Positions 19,901 to 29,062 are shown, numbered from the stretch's first letter. The stretch is 64,000 nucleotides of DNA from Alphaproteobacteria bacterium (GCA_030425395.1 JAUIAS010000004.1:62001-126000), one strand, 5' to 3'. The notes: generated from the sequence alone by a model not told the origin. Program-made: numbers and translations.

Positions 19901-22900
19901 GCCGCCGGTGATGAAATAGGTCGCGTCCGATGGCAGTGGATCAACTTGGGGTGCCTCGACACGCGCCTGGCGCCAGTCTTGCTCAAACCGGTCATGCCCG
20001 CGATACGCCGCTGTAAAGTTGCGGGGCGGGGACGCCAGATCCGCAAGGATGCGGTCCTTCACGCTGTCAGGTTTCGTCCCCGTGCCGGGGCCGATGTCGA
20101 TCATGCCACAGGTCAGCCCCGGCATCTCGCGAGGCATGACGCCCAGCGGTCCGGAGATCATTGCCTTTTCGGGATGTTCCAGCGGTTCTGTGCCAACGCG
20201 CGCCGCGCCGGTGGTGAACACATCCACGTGCACATCGAGATTTTCGTGGTCGGCCAGCGCCTGCGCCAGATGGACGAGCGCATAGAACCCGTGTTCGGTG
20301 TTCCGGGTAAAGAAATCCGATCCGGGGCGGAAGGTTTCCTTGGCCGTGGCCAGCCAGAAATGCGCGATACGGGTTGGCAGGCGGTCTGCGTCAGCAAGGT
20401 GCGCCATCAGCATGGCCATCCCTTCCTGACCCTGTTCGGGGGCCATCATGTAGGCATCCGGTCCGGTCTGGCGGAAGCTGTCCCCGGCGCGCACCCGGGT
20501 TACCGTGTGTCCGGCCTTTTCCAGTCGGGCAATCACGGGCGCAGCATATCCGGCGTCGTCCTCGAACACCAACCAGGTTTCAGCACGTTCAAATACCGGG
20601 GTGCCGGCTTCGATAGCGGCCCGAGCGTAGCGAGGCTGCCACACGGGCTTCCAGCTCCAGTCGGTCATGTCGTTGCTGCGCAGTGGCAGGCCGGTTGCGG
20701 CGTCTTCGGTGGCGGCGGTGCCGGGTTCGATGAAATAGCGCGAACGTTGGAATGCGTAGGTCGGCAGCGGCACGCGGTGGCGTCGTGCCTCGCCCCAGAC
20801 CTGCGGCCAGTCGGCTTCGATACCGCAGGCCCAGAGCCGTCCGATCACACCAAAGAAATGCAGATCGTCGGCCACATTCTGGTCGGGATGGCGCAGCGAA
20901 GACATGGTCTGACCCGGCTTTACCAGCGGGGACATCTGCGCAAGCGACGCCAATGCCTTGCCCGGTCCCACTTCGAGGAACACCCTGTCAGGTTTGGCCA
21001 GTGTCTTGATGCAGTCGCCAAAACGGACCATGTTGCGCAATTGCTGAACCCAGTATTCGGGATCCGTTGCTTGGGCTGCGGTGATCATTTTGCCGGTGCG
21101 GTTGGACACGAAAGGAATGCGTGGCGCGTTCAGCGTCAACCCCTTCAGGAAGGCCCGGAATTCCGGCAGGATCGGATCGAGCATCTGACTATGGGCCGCG
21201 ATGTCGATGGCCACACGCTGATGTTCGATGCCACGCGCGGTCAGAACAGCCGACAAGCGGTCAAGGGCGACTTGCGGCCCGGAAACGGCGCAAAGTTCCG
21301 GCGCGTTGGCGGCGGCGATATCCAGATCCGCCCCGATCAGCGGCTCCAGATCCTTGATCGGCAGGGCGACCGACAGCATGCCGCCCGGCGCCACGGAATC
21401 GAACAGGCGGCCGCGTAGCAGGACCAGATCAATGCAATCCTCGAAGGAGAACACCCCAGCCAGACAGGCGGCGGTGTTTTCGCCCATCGAATGTCCGACA
21501 AGGGCCGCAGGCTCGATGCCCCAGCTTTGCCATAGCTTGGCCAGCGCATACTCAACGATCATGATCAGCGGCAGTTGCACCGACGGTGTCTTGAGCGTTT
21601 GGTCAGCAGCCGCTCGGGAAGCATCATCCTTGGGCAGCCACAAGGCCCGGATGTCATAGTCCAGCTTCGGGGCGAGATGATCCAGACCCCGGTCCATCCA
21701 TTCGGCAAAGACCGGTTCAGTCTCATAGAGATCGGCGGCCATACCTGCGTATTGGGCACCACCACCTGGGAACATGAACACCGCATCAGGCGCATCGCCC
21801 AGACGGTTGTGGGTAAATACCCGCTGCCGGTCCCCGGCTTCGAGGAGGGCGGCGGCCTCTTCATGGGTTTCGGCCACGACAACGCGGCGTTTGTCAAAGG
21901 CGCTGCGCCCTTCTTTCAGGGTAAAGGCGACATCGGCCAGAGGTTGCTGTGGGTGGGCGCGCATATGCGCGGCCAGTGCGGCGGAATTGGCATCCAGCGC
22001 GGCGGTTGACCGGCCCGAAATACACAAGACCTGAAACGGAAAGTCGCTTTCCTCCGACGGGGCGCTGGCGGGGGCTTCCTCAAGGATGAGGTGCGCGTTG
22101 GTGCCACCGACGCCAAGGGCATTCACCCCCGCCCGTCGCGGTCCTTTGCGCGGGGTCCAGTCACTCAGCCTGTCGTTGACGACAAACGGACTGCGGTCGA
22201 AATCAATTGCCGGGTTCGGGGCTTCGTATCCCAAGCTTGGCGGAATTTCGCGGTTTTGCAGGGACATGGCCGTTTTGACCAGTCCCGCCACACCCGCAGC
22301 TGTGTCGAGGTGTCCTATGTTTGTCTTGACTGATCCCACACGACAGAAGCCGCGATCCCGGGTGCTGCTGCGATAGGCGTCTGTCAGGGCCGAGATTTCG
22401 ATCGGGTCGCCAAGATAGGTGCCGGTGCCGTGGCATTCGACGTAATCTATGGTGTCGGCGGTGACACCCGCGTCCGCCAGTGCGGCGCGCACGTTCGCGG
22501 ATTGGCCGTCCACCGAAGGCGCAAGATACCCGGCCTTGGCCGCGCCGTCGTTATTGATCGCGCTGCCCTTGATCACGGCATAGATATGGTCGCCATCGGC
22601 AATCGCGTCAGACAGGCGGCGCAGAACGACGGACCCGGCACCGGAGCCAAACACGGTTCCTTCGGCGCGGTGGTCAAAGGCGTGGCAGTGGCCATCCGGC
22701 GACAGGATTTCGTTTTCCTTGTAAAGATAGCCGCGCCCTTGCGGCAATTCGATGGTGACACCACCCGCAAGAGCCATATCGCATTCACCCGCCTGCAGCG
22801 CGCGCATCGCGTAGTGCACCGCGACAAGCGACGTGGAGCACGCGGTCTGGATGTTCACGCTCGGACCCTTGAGGTCGAAGGTGTGGCTTACCCGCGTGGA

Positions 22901-23401
22901 CAGGAAATCCTTGTCGTTGCCGGTGTGGCGCAACAGGAACATACCGACATCGCGCACGATTTCGGGGTTGGAACAGATGTTGAAAAAGAAATAGCTGCCC
23001 ATCCCGCAGCCCGCATAAACGCCGATATCGCCATCGAAATTCTTCGGTGCGTGACCCGCGTTTTCAAGAGCGCTCCAGGCGGTCTCAAGGAACTTGCGGT
23101 GCTGGGGATCGAGAATGGCGGCCTCTTTGGGGGAAAAACCAAAGAATTCGGCATCGAACATGTCGAAACCGGCCAGCGGTGCTGCGGCGGGAACATAGTT
23201 CGGCTTGGACATCAGCAGGGGGTCTTCGCCCGCGTCGACAAGGGCCTTGTTGTCCAGTTTGACAATGCTCTCTACGCCAGCACGCAGATTGTTCCAATAA
23301 GTCGCAAGATCTCCTGCGCCCGGCATATCAACGGCCATGCCCACGATAGCGATATCATCGCCATGTGGGACCGATTGCTTGATTTCGATACTCTGTGTCA
23401 A
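16994..23401 (-). CDS. Type I polyketide synthase KS-AT-KR-DH-ACP-TE
   Basis: 2135 residues. KS (~15-440): C188 in TACSTSL, H324 in ECHGTGT, H364 in NIGHLDTAAG. AT (~540-850): S638 in GHSMGE and substrate motif IAAH (734-737), neither the malonyl HAFH nor the methylmalonyl YASH form. KR (~1160-1340): GGFGGIG, IDD at 1252-1254, Y1309. DH-like domain (~1385-1645): H1395 and D1568, with changes around both. ACP: Ser1783 in DLGGHSL. TE (~1865-2120): S1938 in GFSGGG and GDHDS near the end. No enoyl reductase. One extension and keto-reduction, possibly dehydration, then release. The start is TTG 23401 with GGGAAG seven bases upstream. It heads the seven-gene operon. Confidence 0.95.
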   Translation of the reverse strand: MTQSIEIKQSVPHGDDIAIVGMAVDMPGAGDLATYWNNLRAGVESIVKLDNKALVDAGEDPLLMSKPNYVPAAAPLAGFDMFDAEFFGFSPKEAAILDPQHRKFLETAWSALENAGHAPKNFDGDIGVYAGCGMGSYFFFNICSNPEIVRDVGMFLLRHTGNDKDFLSTRVSHTFDLKGPSVNIQTACSTSLVAVHYAMRALQAGECDMALAGGVTIELPQGRGYLYKENEILSPDGHCHAFDHRAEGTVFGSGAGSVVLRRLSDAIADGDHIYAVIKGSAINNDGAAKAGYLAPSVDGQSANVRAALADAGVTADTIDYVECHGTGTYLGDPIEISALTDAYRSSTRDRGFCRVGSVKTNIGHLDTAAGVAGLVKTAMSLQNREIPPSLGYEAPNPAIDFDRSPFVVNDRLSDWTPRKGPRRAGVNALGVGGTNAHLILEEAPASAPSEESDFPFQVLCISGRSTAALDANSAALAAHMRAHPQQPLADVAFTLKEGRSAFDKRRVVVAETHEEAAALLEAGDRQRVFTHNRLGDAPDAVFMFPGGGAQYAGMAADLYETEPVFAEWMDRGLDHLAPKLDYDIRALWLPKDDASRAAADQTLKTPSVQLPLIMIVEYALAKLWQSWGIEPAALVGHSMGENTAACLAGVFSFEDCIDLVLLRGRLFDSVAPGGMLSVALPIKDLEPLIGADLDIAAANAPELCAVSGPQVALDRLSAVLTARGIEHQRVAIDIAAHSQMLDPILPEFRAFLKGLTLNAPRIPFVSNRTGKMITAAQATDPEYWVQQLRNMVRFGDCIKTLAKPDRVFLEVGPGKALASLAQMSPLVKPGQTMSSLRHPDQNVADDLHFFGVIGRLWACGIEADWPQVWGEARRHRVPLPTYAFQRSRYFIEPGTAATEDAATGLPLRSNDMTDWSWKPVWQPRYARAAIEAGTPVFERAETWLVFEDDAGYAAPVIARLEKAGHTVTRVRAGDSFRQTGPDAYMMAPEQGQEGMAMLMAHLADADRLPTRIAHFWLATAKETFRPGSDFFTRNTEHGFYALVHLAQALADHENLDVHVDVFTTGAARVGTEPLEHPEKAMISGPLGVMPREMPGLTCGMIDIGPGTGTKPDSVKDRILADLASPPRNFTAAYRGHDRFEQDWRQARVEAPQVDPLPSDATYFITGGFGGIGMSVAQDLAARGPARIAIVSRSAHQDDHNRRSALAALEQNGAQVEVITADVCNHGDMMRARARAEERFGPIDCLIHAAGTIDDAPILTKTTTGIEAVLAPKVTGMRVIDAVFPDGDLKQMVLFSSTSSITRPAGQVDYVAANAYLSALAESRANAKNRVTAVNWGVWCDTGMAADAMADRIGHIPQPNMEPTGQATLTLGGTDISGRVHFTGTLTTKDWVIDEHRTMAGDALLSGTGHIQLAAEAMAALATPHPYRFEDFTFLRALDVAEGIEKKIQLTLTPQGPGYAMEVRSTARVDGRAATVLHSEARVALLKQCHKPSHIDTRAIAKRCTVSENADSSGHLASPQAAHLNFGPRWQVLRSAAYGKDEGIAHLSLPEIGRDDPKQGWIMHPALLDLATGWALKLVPGYAAQNLWVPLSYGEITVYRALPADLISWVRLIEGNEADGYARFDIALCAPDGTVHTEIRGFQMHKMEDAGFARPTPLTARDVDFDGVEQDQRSLSPEEDALYHNIRQGIRAREGADALRVAMGSGLPQVAMTSLPLDMLTAQADQMSHPPSATSEAFDRPELNSDFIEPRTAIEETIAGFWKKLLGVSRVGVEDSFFDLGGHSLIAVRLFTMIKREYAVEFPISVLFEAPTIARCAALIAEARGEDDAPVGASTPDDAAARRPARELRPSFTHLVPLSPNDTAVRAPMFIVAGMFGNVLNLRHLALELGSDRAVYGLQAKGLIGDAEPHTRMEDAARDYIAEMRQVQPRGPYNISGFSGGGVAALEVAQQLRAAGEEVALLTLFDTPLPVRPPLSNVDKALIKLAEFRRKGPAYLTEWLRARRAWKEQLAQPDADTPEGGFNNHKIEMAFRQAVGVYEAAPYDGPVLLFRPPLDRHWKVSGGNWVSREREYVFHDNQWTPLMPNLEIIEVTGDHDSMVLVPNVGALGAHLRDRLAKADRNGQGLSATSTKITAAE

Positions 23402-23673
23402 CTCGCCACTTCCCGTCTTTTACTGCACTAACGGTGTTTGCCACGCCGGTGTTATGTCGGAACCCCGGACGCAGAAGCCGCCACCCGAATAGATATCGGG
23501 CGAAAGTTGCATCGAGATGGAACAAACCAAACCTTTTCTGGGCAATATTATGGCTGATCTCACGGAAGATGTCAGTGATGCATGTCACACCGTTCAAGTA
23601 TGTCGCGACAAGATCACGCCACGCCGGGCTGCCAACGCTGCCGGGAAAGCCAAAGATCGGTTTTGGGCCGTGA
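23402..23673. promoter_or_regulatory. Probable promoter region of the NRPS/PKS operon
   Basis: 272 bp without a convincing gene between the stop of the Wzy-like gene and the PKS start, both on the minus strand. The length fits an operon promoter. I see no clear -35/-10 pair, long palindrome or terminator with a T run. Confidence 0.4.
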
Positions 23674-25089
23674 TTACATTACGGAACGTCGGCTGTCGGG
23701 GTGGGCGCGTCCGATTGCGGGGCCCTTGGGAAACAGGGTTCTCACGGAACCATCCGGCCCGGTGGCAAGGCTTTCAACCCGGCCCAGAATTGCCCCGGCG
23801 ATCATCCATGTGAAGGGCACCAGCGTATCGTTCAGCAGCATGTCCACCATCGTGATGGCCAACAAGAGGGCGCAGGTCGCGGCCACGAAACCAACGCGTT
23901 CCACGCGGTTGCTGTAATTCAGCAGGAAGATCGGCAAAGCCAGCAATGCCATTTCGCAGATATAGCCGAGCCATCCAAAGGTGCCAAAGGTGATGATCCA
24001 TCGCCCGTCAGGCACACTGATGATTGCGCCAGTGCTTGGATCATGCAACAGGTTGCGGCCCCATCCGCCCCAGCCAAACCATGTCTTTTCCGCGGCGCGC
24101 GCCAACAACTCAATTTCGTTGTCGAACCGGTATTCCAGGGATTCTCCGCGTTTGGGATCAACTGCATAGGCCTGATCGAGAATCCATTCGAGTGGAATGA
24201 ATTCCAGATTGCGCAGCATCGGATAGATCACCGCCACCAGCGCAAACCCCATCGACACCCGAAGAACCAGCTTGGTATCCGCGATCAGCACCAGCGGAAC
24301 CAGCGCCAGCCCATAAGCAAAGGACGCGAGGCTTTTGGAAAGAACCAGAACCGCAAACAGATACCCCGTCGCCAGCACGAAGCGGACCCGATCTTCGCGC
24401 GCCAGCCCGCGCGACAGGGCTGCTGCGGCGACGCTGGCGCTCATGAAGAACAACGACAGCCACAGAGCATGCGGCAGGAATACGATGGGTCGAAACCCGC
24501 CATCGCGCATCATCTGGGCAAAGCTGTGCTGGAAGAACCCGTAGATCCAGACATTGAGCTGCGGGCTCATCCGGATTTCGAACAGCGCAGGAAGGCTATA
24601 GGCGATCCCGGCGATCACCATTACCAAAAGCAGTTCACGCAGCGCCTTTTCGGTATGCAGGAATTGCCGCGCCAGAAGGAACGGCAGCAACACGATCACC
24701 TGATTGGACAGCGCCGACAGCACGTCGATCAAGCGCAGGCCCGGAATGGCGTGATCTCCGAAAATCGCCGGTTCGGAATTGGTAATCACCGTGGGAACAG
24801 CGGAAAAGATGAACCCAAAGATCAGCAGCTTGCCTATCCATGTTTTGGGAACAAGCCCGAACGGTTGTTTGAGCATGACAAAGATGATGAACACCGCCGT
24901 TAGGCTGGGGATCGAGAACTTGTCGAAGTCGGGAACCAGCGGCAGGTCGAATTCGGCCACAGGGGGCAGGATCAGGTAAGACCCGATGATCGACCAGATC
25001 AGCGCACGTTCCAAGGGAAGCCGCCGGAACAGGGCCAGCGACACAAACGGCCAGATCAGCAGGACCACATATGCGATCGTGTTGGGCAT
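23674..25089 (-). CDS. O-antigen polymerase/ligase-like membrane protein (Wzy candidate)
   Basis: 471 residues with about 10-12 hydrophobic segments and one long hydrophilic loop (about residues 300-370) between late helices. That loop holds WFGWGGWGRNL, similar to the conserved loop motif of the Wzy/WaaL (O-antigen ligase-like) family. Known members join lipid-linked repeat units on the periplasmic side or ligate polymer to a lipid. With a Wzx and a Wzz in the locus and no other candidate, polymerase is the most economical reading. The gene precedes the NRPS/PKS operon on the same strand and is divergent from the WecG gene. Confidence 0.78.
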   Translation of the reverse strand: MPNTIAYVVLLIWPFVSLALFRRLPLERALIWSIIGSYLILPPVAEFDLPLVPDFDKFSIPSLTAVFIIFVMLKQPFGLVPKTWIGKLLIFGFIFSAVPTVITNSEPAIFGDHAIPGLRLIDVLSALSNQVIVLLPFLLARQFLHTEKALRELLLVMVIAGIAYSLPALFEIRMSPQLNVWIYGFFQHSFAQMMRDGGFRPIVFLPHALWLSLFFMSASVAAAALSRGLAREDRVRFVLATGYLFAVLVLSKSLASFAYGLALVPLVLIADTKLVLRVSMGFALVAVIYPMLRNLEFIPLEWILDQAYAVDPKRGESLEYRFDNEIELLARAAEKTWFGWGGWGRNLLHDPSTGAIISVPDGRWIITFGTFGWLGYICEMALLALPIFLLNYSNRVERVGFVAATCALLLAITMVDMLLNDTLVPFTWMIAGAILGRVESLATGPDGSVRTLFPKGPAIGRAHPDSRRSVM

Positions 25090-25113
25090 CCTTGTGACTT
25101 GCTCCGTTTCTCG

Positions 25114-25134
25114 TCTGCGTTCTGCGTTCTGCGT
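25114..25134 (+). repeat. Three perfect tandem copies of a 7-bp unit
   Basis: TCTGCGT is repeated three times without change, between the divergent Wzy-like and WecG-like genes. Copy number could vary, but no function is visible. Confidence 0.6.
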
Positions 25135-25299
25135 TTTCGTGCTTGGGTGCGCAAAAGGTGGACTTTGCCTGCCCGATTAGCCGCGCTATACCGTGCCAGC
25201 GTGGCGAAAGGATGGCGGCTCTATGTCCCATTTGACCAGACCGGCGCGCTTCCGGCAAGGTGGCGTTGCAGCGCGCACCGAACGAAGAGGGCAGGGACC

Positions 25300-26058
25300 G
25301 TGGATTTCGACTTTGGCCAGCACCGCATTGCGGTGAATATGCCCACGCGCAAGGCGCTGATGGATGCCATGCGCGACCGTTTTGCCAATGGAACGGGCTT
25401 TGCGCTGGCCACGATCAATCTCGATCACATGGTCAAACTGCGCCATGACCCGGTATTTGCCCAAGCCTATGCCGCGCAGGATCTGGTGGTCGCAGATGGT
25501 AACCCGATTGCCTGGCTTGCCGCCGTCGCAGGCGAACGGATCGAGGTTTTGCCGGGCTCCGACCTTGTCATACCGATCTGTGAACTCGCGGCCTCCATGA
25601 ATGTGGCGGTGGCGCTTGTCGGCAGCACCGACGCCGCCCTGAGCGGCGCAGCCCGTGCGCTTGAGGCGCAGGTGCCGGGGTTGCGGGTCACCGTAACGAT
25701 TGCTCCCGGAGGTAGGTTCGATCCTTACGGGGCCGAAGCCACCAACATTCTCAGCGCGCTTGAGGCCAGCGATGCGGGGTTGTGTTTTCTTGCCCTTGGT
25801 GCTCCGCGTCAGGAGGTGTTTGCTGCGCGTGCCCGTGATCTGGTGCCGCGCATGGGCTTTGCCTCGGTCGGCGCGGGTCTGGATTTTCTCAGCGGTCATC
25901 AGACCCGCGCGCCGCTTCTGGTGCGGCGATTGCGGCTCGAATGGTTGTGGCGCGCGCTTAGCAGCCCGTTGCGGCTTGGGCCGCGTTATCTGCGGTGCAT
26001 TGCGATACTGCCGTCGCTGTATCTGGATGCCCGCAGGGCGAAACGCGGCACGCCCTGA
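25300..26058 (+). CDS. WecG/TagA/CpsF-family (GT26) glycosyltransferase
   Basis: 252 residues from GTG 25300, with GAGGG eight bases upstream; this length fits the family, whereas the open frame to 25099 would add 67 residues of no family likeness. Signs: ATINLDHMVKL, VVADGNPIAWLA with the conserved Asp-Gly, LPGSDLV, ALVGSTD, and LALGAPRQEVFAAR followed by VGAGLDFLSG. Members add ManNAcA, ManNAc, glucose or similar sugars to lipid-linked glycans at the inner membrane. It likely adds one sugar of the repeat unit of this locus. Confidence 0.9.
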   Translation: MDFDFGQHRIAVNMPTRKALMDAMRDRFANGTGFALATINLDHMVKLRHDPVFAQAYAAQDLVVADGNPIAWLAAVAGERIEVLPGSDLVIPICELAASMNVAVALVGSTDAALSGAARALEAQVPGLRVTVTIAPGGRFDPYGAEATNILSALEASDAGLCFLALGAPRQEVFAARARDLVPRMGFASVGAGLDFLSGHQTRAPLLVRRLRLEWLWRALSSPLRLGPRYLRCIAILPSLYLDARRAKRGTP

Positions 26059-26069
26059 AAAGTCAGCGG

Positions 26070-27029
26070 CTATTTGTATTCGATCAAACCGCGCCGCCGT
26101 CCTGATAGCCTGCCGAAATAATAGGCCAACGCGCCTTGGGCCTCGGCAAACTTGCCCAGCATCAGGAATGTCGCCCGTTCCCAACCGATCCCCGGTCGGC
26201 GCGACAACCGCAGCGCCTGCAACGGCCAGACCAAAGCCAGCATCAGCGCCACAGGCAGGCTCGCCGCCGCCGTGATGACCACGACTGCGGGCAAGGCTGC
26301 GCCCCAGATCAGCGCCCGTCTGGTTTCCGCCACCCAATGGCGTTCGGGCGGTGCCCCATGCAGCGCAGCGCCTTCTGCAAAGGCGAACCCGGCCCGTTTG
26401 CTTCGTGCCCACCACTGCGCAAATCGTGTCATCGCCGCATCGTGCCACGTCATTTCCGCATCGAGCCGCCACACCCGCCAGCCCTCGGCCCGCAGACGCA
26501 CGCAAAGCTCGGGTTCTTCCCCGGCAATCAGATCGTCGCGATACCCGCCAACAGCCCGGACAGCTCCCAAGCGGAACAGCGCATCGCCGCCACACGCGGC
26601 GGCCTCGCCCACTGGTGTGTCCCATTCCGCGTCGCACATCCGGTTGTAAATGCTTGCCTCGGGTGCCCGTTCGCGTCGCCTGCCGCAGACCACCGCGACA
26701 TCGCCATGGCTGCGCAGGAACGTACTTGCGGTGTCGATCCATCCGGCGCGCAGGGCGCAATCGCCGTCTACCGTCTGCACCAGATCGGCATCCGACATGT
26801 CATGCAGCCGGTCCAGCCCGGCGTTGCGGGCGCGGGCTGCGGTAAACGGGTGGTCCATGTCCAGCGCGACAACCTCGGCCCCGGCCGCCTCTGCCAGCGC
26901 GACGCTGCCATCGGTCGATCCGGAATCAACATAGATCAGCCGTCCGTCGATCTGGTCCAGCGACGCAAGGCAGGCGCTTAGCCGCGCGCCTTCGTTGCGC
27001 CCGATGACAACGGCGTGCACCCGGCTCAT
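26070..27029 (-). CDS. GT2-family glycosyltransferase
   Basis: 319 residues. VVIGRNEGARLSACL, YVDSGSTDGS, FTAARARNAG, and VQTVDGDCAL (DxD-like) mark the GT-A donor domain. CGGDALFR and GEEPELCVRL match the acceptor side of exopolysaccharide GT2s such as the ExoO/succinoglycan type. Two hydrophobic segments near residues 230-265 suggest membrane attachment. Its ATG overlaps the stop of the preceding gene (27026) in an ATGA, so the pair is translationally coupled. Confidence 0.9.
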   Translation of the reverse strand: MSRVHAVVIGRNEGARLSACLASLDQIDGRLIYVDSGSTDGSVALAEAAGAEVVALDMDHPFTAARARNAGLDRLHDMSDADLVQTVDGDCALRAGWIDTASTFLRSHGDVAVVCGRRRERAPEASIYNRMCDAEWDTPVGEAAACGGDALFRLGAVRAVGGYRDDLIAGEEPELCVRLRAEGWRVWRLDAEMTWHDAAMTRFAQWWARSKRAGFAFAEGAALHGAPPERHWVAETRRALIWGAALPAVVVITAAASLPVALMLALVWPLQALRLSRRPGIGWERATFLMLGKFAEAQGALAYYFGRLSGRRRGLIEYK

Positions 27030-28051
27030 GATGTTTCCTCGGGCCAGTCCAGCACGAAGCCCGCCGCGATCAATGGCGCAATCCCGTCGAACTGTGCGAC
27101 ATCCGGCCCGGCCAGCGTCAGGTCGGGGTCGGCCTCAAACGCACGGGTGCGCAGTGCATCTTCGCCGTGATCGCTGACCCCGCGCCGCAGCGTGTCGGTA
27201 TCGCGCGCAACCGTATTCCCCGCGAATTTGTAATGCTTGATCAGCCCGGTCACCGGTGCCACCCGGACACCCTGCGCGCAATGCGGATGCACACCCGGAC
27301 GCGCCCCCGGCCCGACGAACACAAGCGGATGTTTGGTCAGGCAACAATTTTCACCAAATACCCGGCGGCGCAATCCGCCCCAAAGAAAAGCAAGCCCGGG
27401 ACCCAACTCGACATTCTCGGTCAGCACACCGCCAAAATCCAGCCTGTGATGATCGCGGTAGGGGATCGTGGTGATATTGGACAGGTCGTATCGGTCAAAG
27501 CCATCAAGGCAGGCCTTGTAATCGCGCGTTGCCCATTTCTGCAACGGGCCGGGGGGCACCATCTCCAGCATCTGAGCCAGCATCGCCGTGGCCCCCAACC
27601 CATCCAGCCGCGCAGCCAGACCGGTCAGCGTCATGCGATCAGCACCGGGAAACGTAAAGACCTCATCCATATCCGCATAAAGAACCCAGCGCCCGGCGCA
27701 AAAGTGGCGCGCGGCATATTCACGAAACGTGTTTTCCACGTCGTGCCATGCCATGTCAGACGATATAACCGTAACATCCGTTTCCCGGGCTAGACGCTCA
27801 AGTGTGCCATCCGTCGATCCATTGTCGCAAAACAGAAAATGGCTCGTCCCAAGCGCGCGGTAGTGCGCCAGGAATTCGTCGATATAAAAAGTCCCGTCGC
27901 GGACCAGCGCAATCACCACCACGTCGCGCGCGCCGCCAGGCATAACGCGCGGGCCTGAGAGGTGCCGAACCCCCATACGGAACCGCAGAAGATGCGCAAG
28001 CCGACGCGCACGCCACCCAAGCCGCCAAAAAATTCCGTGTTCGCCCGCCAT
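27026..28051 (-). CDS. Glycosyltransferase of the Glyco_tranf_2_4 type
   Basis: 341 residues. After a basic N-terminus the core reads VVVIALVRDGTFYIDEFL, FCDNGSTDGT, ENTFREYAARHF and VLYADMDEVFTFPG, the pattern of the GT2-like/GT92-like family where the DMDE block is the metal site. The C-terminal third has LVFVGPG and VTGLIKHYKF. It probably adds a sugar to the polysaccharide repeat unit. It is first of the coupled pair with the GT2 at 26070-27029 and closes the polysaccharide region. Confidence 0.85.
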   Translation of the reverse strand: MAGEHGIFWRLGWRARRLAHLLRFRMGVRHLSGPRVMPGGARDVVVIALVRDGTFYIDEFLAHYRALGTSHFLFCDNGSTDGTLERLARETDVTVISSDMAWHDVENTFREYAARHFCAGRWVLYADMDEVFTFPGADRMTLTGLAARLDGLGATAMLAQMLEMVPPGPLQKWATRDYKACLDGFDRYDLSNITTIPYRDHHRLDFGGVLTENVELGPGLAFLWGGLRRRVFGENCCLTKHPLVFVGPGARPGVHPHCAQGVRVAPVTGLIKHYKFAGNTVARDTDTLRRGVSDHGEDALRTRAFEADPDLTLAGPDVAQFDGIAPLIAAGFVLDWPEETS

Positions 28052-28317
28052 AATCGTGACCCGGGTCCGTTCTCAAATACAATCTGTTGATGTCTAGCAC
28101 GCACGGAAGGTGGCGTTAACTGCGTTTTCAGGGCTTGGGGCCATTCTTGTGTCTGTTCCACAAGGAAAGGACACCTGATGCAGCACAACCAATCGCGCGT
28201 GCAACTCCGGCGCAGCCGGTTGTTTGCTTTGCTGCCCCATCCCGTCAATTGCGCGGAAATGGCCTTGAACCCGGCTGTCGCGGCGGGGTTGCGCGACGCG
28301 GCGGTGGCGTCGCTGGC

Positions 28318-29019
28318 TCAGCCCCGAAAACCTGTCGCGATCACGAATTTCTCCGAGCTGTCGGCCCTTGAGGACGGGGGCTTGAAATTCGCCACCTTGG
28401 TGAATTTCTGCTTGAGCAGCTTTTGCAAATCGCCTTCGGCCCCTCCGGCCAGAACCTTGGCCACAAAGGTGCCGCCTTCGTCCAGCACGTCAAAGGCGAA
28501 ATACGCCGCCGCCTCGCAGAGCGCGATGATCCGCAAATGGTCTGTCTGCTTGTGCCCGGATGAGGACGCCGCCATATCCGACATCACGACATCCGCGGGC
28601 CCGTTCAGCCATTCGCGCATGGTTTCGTCCGCGCCGTCTTCCAGAAAATCCAACTTGTGCAATTCCGCACCGGGGATCTGCTCAACGTCCTGAAGGTCGA
28701 TGCCGATGATGCGCCCCCGCGCCTTGCCCGATTTCTCCCCCAGCGCGTTGATCCGTGGCACGGCCACCTGACACCAGCCTCCCGGCGCGCATCCCAGATC
28801 AACGACCCGTGCGCCGGGAACGAGGAACCGGTATTTGTCGTCGATTTCCATGATCTTGAACGCGGCACGCCCACGATACCCTTCGCGTTTGGCGCGTTGC
28901 ACATAGGGATCGTTCAGCTGTCGCTGCAACCAACGGGTGGAAGACAGAGTGCGCCCGCGCGCGGTCTTGACCTTGACGGTCAGGTCCCGCTGTCCTCTGC
29001 CGGATGTATTCTTGGTCAT
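28318..29019 (-). CDS. rlmE: 23S rRNA (uridine-2'-O)-methyltransferase RlmE
   Basis: 233 residues. It has the FtsJ/RrmJ fold: [15 protein letters not shown] with the first catalytic Lys, [15 protein letters not shown] (SAM-binding loop), IIGIDLQ, VMSDMAA with the catalytic Asp, and GGTFVAKVL with the second Lys. The enzyme methylates U2552 of 23S rRNA during late 50S assembly. An N-terminal basic extension of about 30 residues ([17 protein letters not shown]) precedes the core. AAGGAGA lies eight bases upstream of the ATG. The Ppx/GppA neighbour upstream on the same strand is a common arrangement in alphaproteobacteria. Confidence 0.95.
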   Translation of the reverse strand: MTKNTSGRGQRDLTVKVKTARGRTLSSTRWLQRQLNDPYVQRAKREGYRGRAAFKIMEIDDKYRFLVPGARVVDLGCAPGGWCQVAVPRINALGEKSGKARGRIIGIDLQDVEQIPGAELHKLDFLEDGADETMREWLNGPADVVMSDMAASSSGHKQTDHLRIIALCEAAAYFAFDVLDEGGTFVAKVLAGGAEGDLQKLLKQKFTKVANFKPPSSRADSSEKFVIATGFRG

Positions 29020-29062
29020 CGCTGCGCTCTCCTTGCGCGCCGCCGGTGTCGCGCGCGCGTGC

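Noticed and set aside
18713-21418. Plus-strand open frame of 901 codons opposite the PKS
   Set aside because: It mirrors the PKS codon structure, is His/Arg/Gln-rich without any family motif and has no ribosome site. High-GC genes often leave such frames on the other strand.
25186-26760. Minus-strand frame of 524 codons across the WecG and GT2 genes
   Set aside because: Covers two real genes in other frames and has no family likeness.
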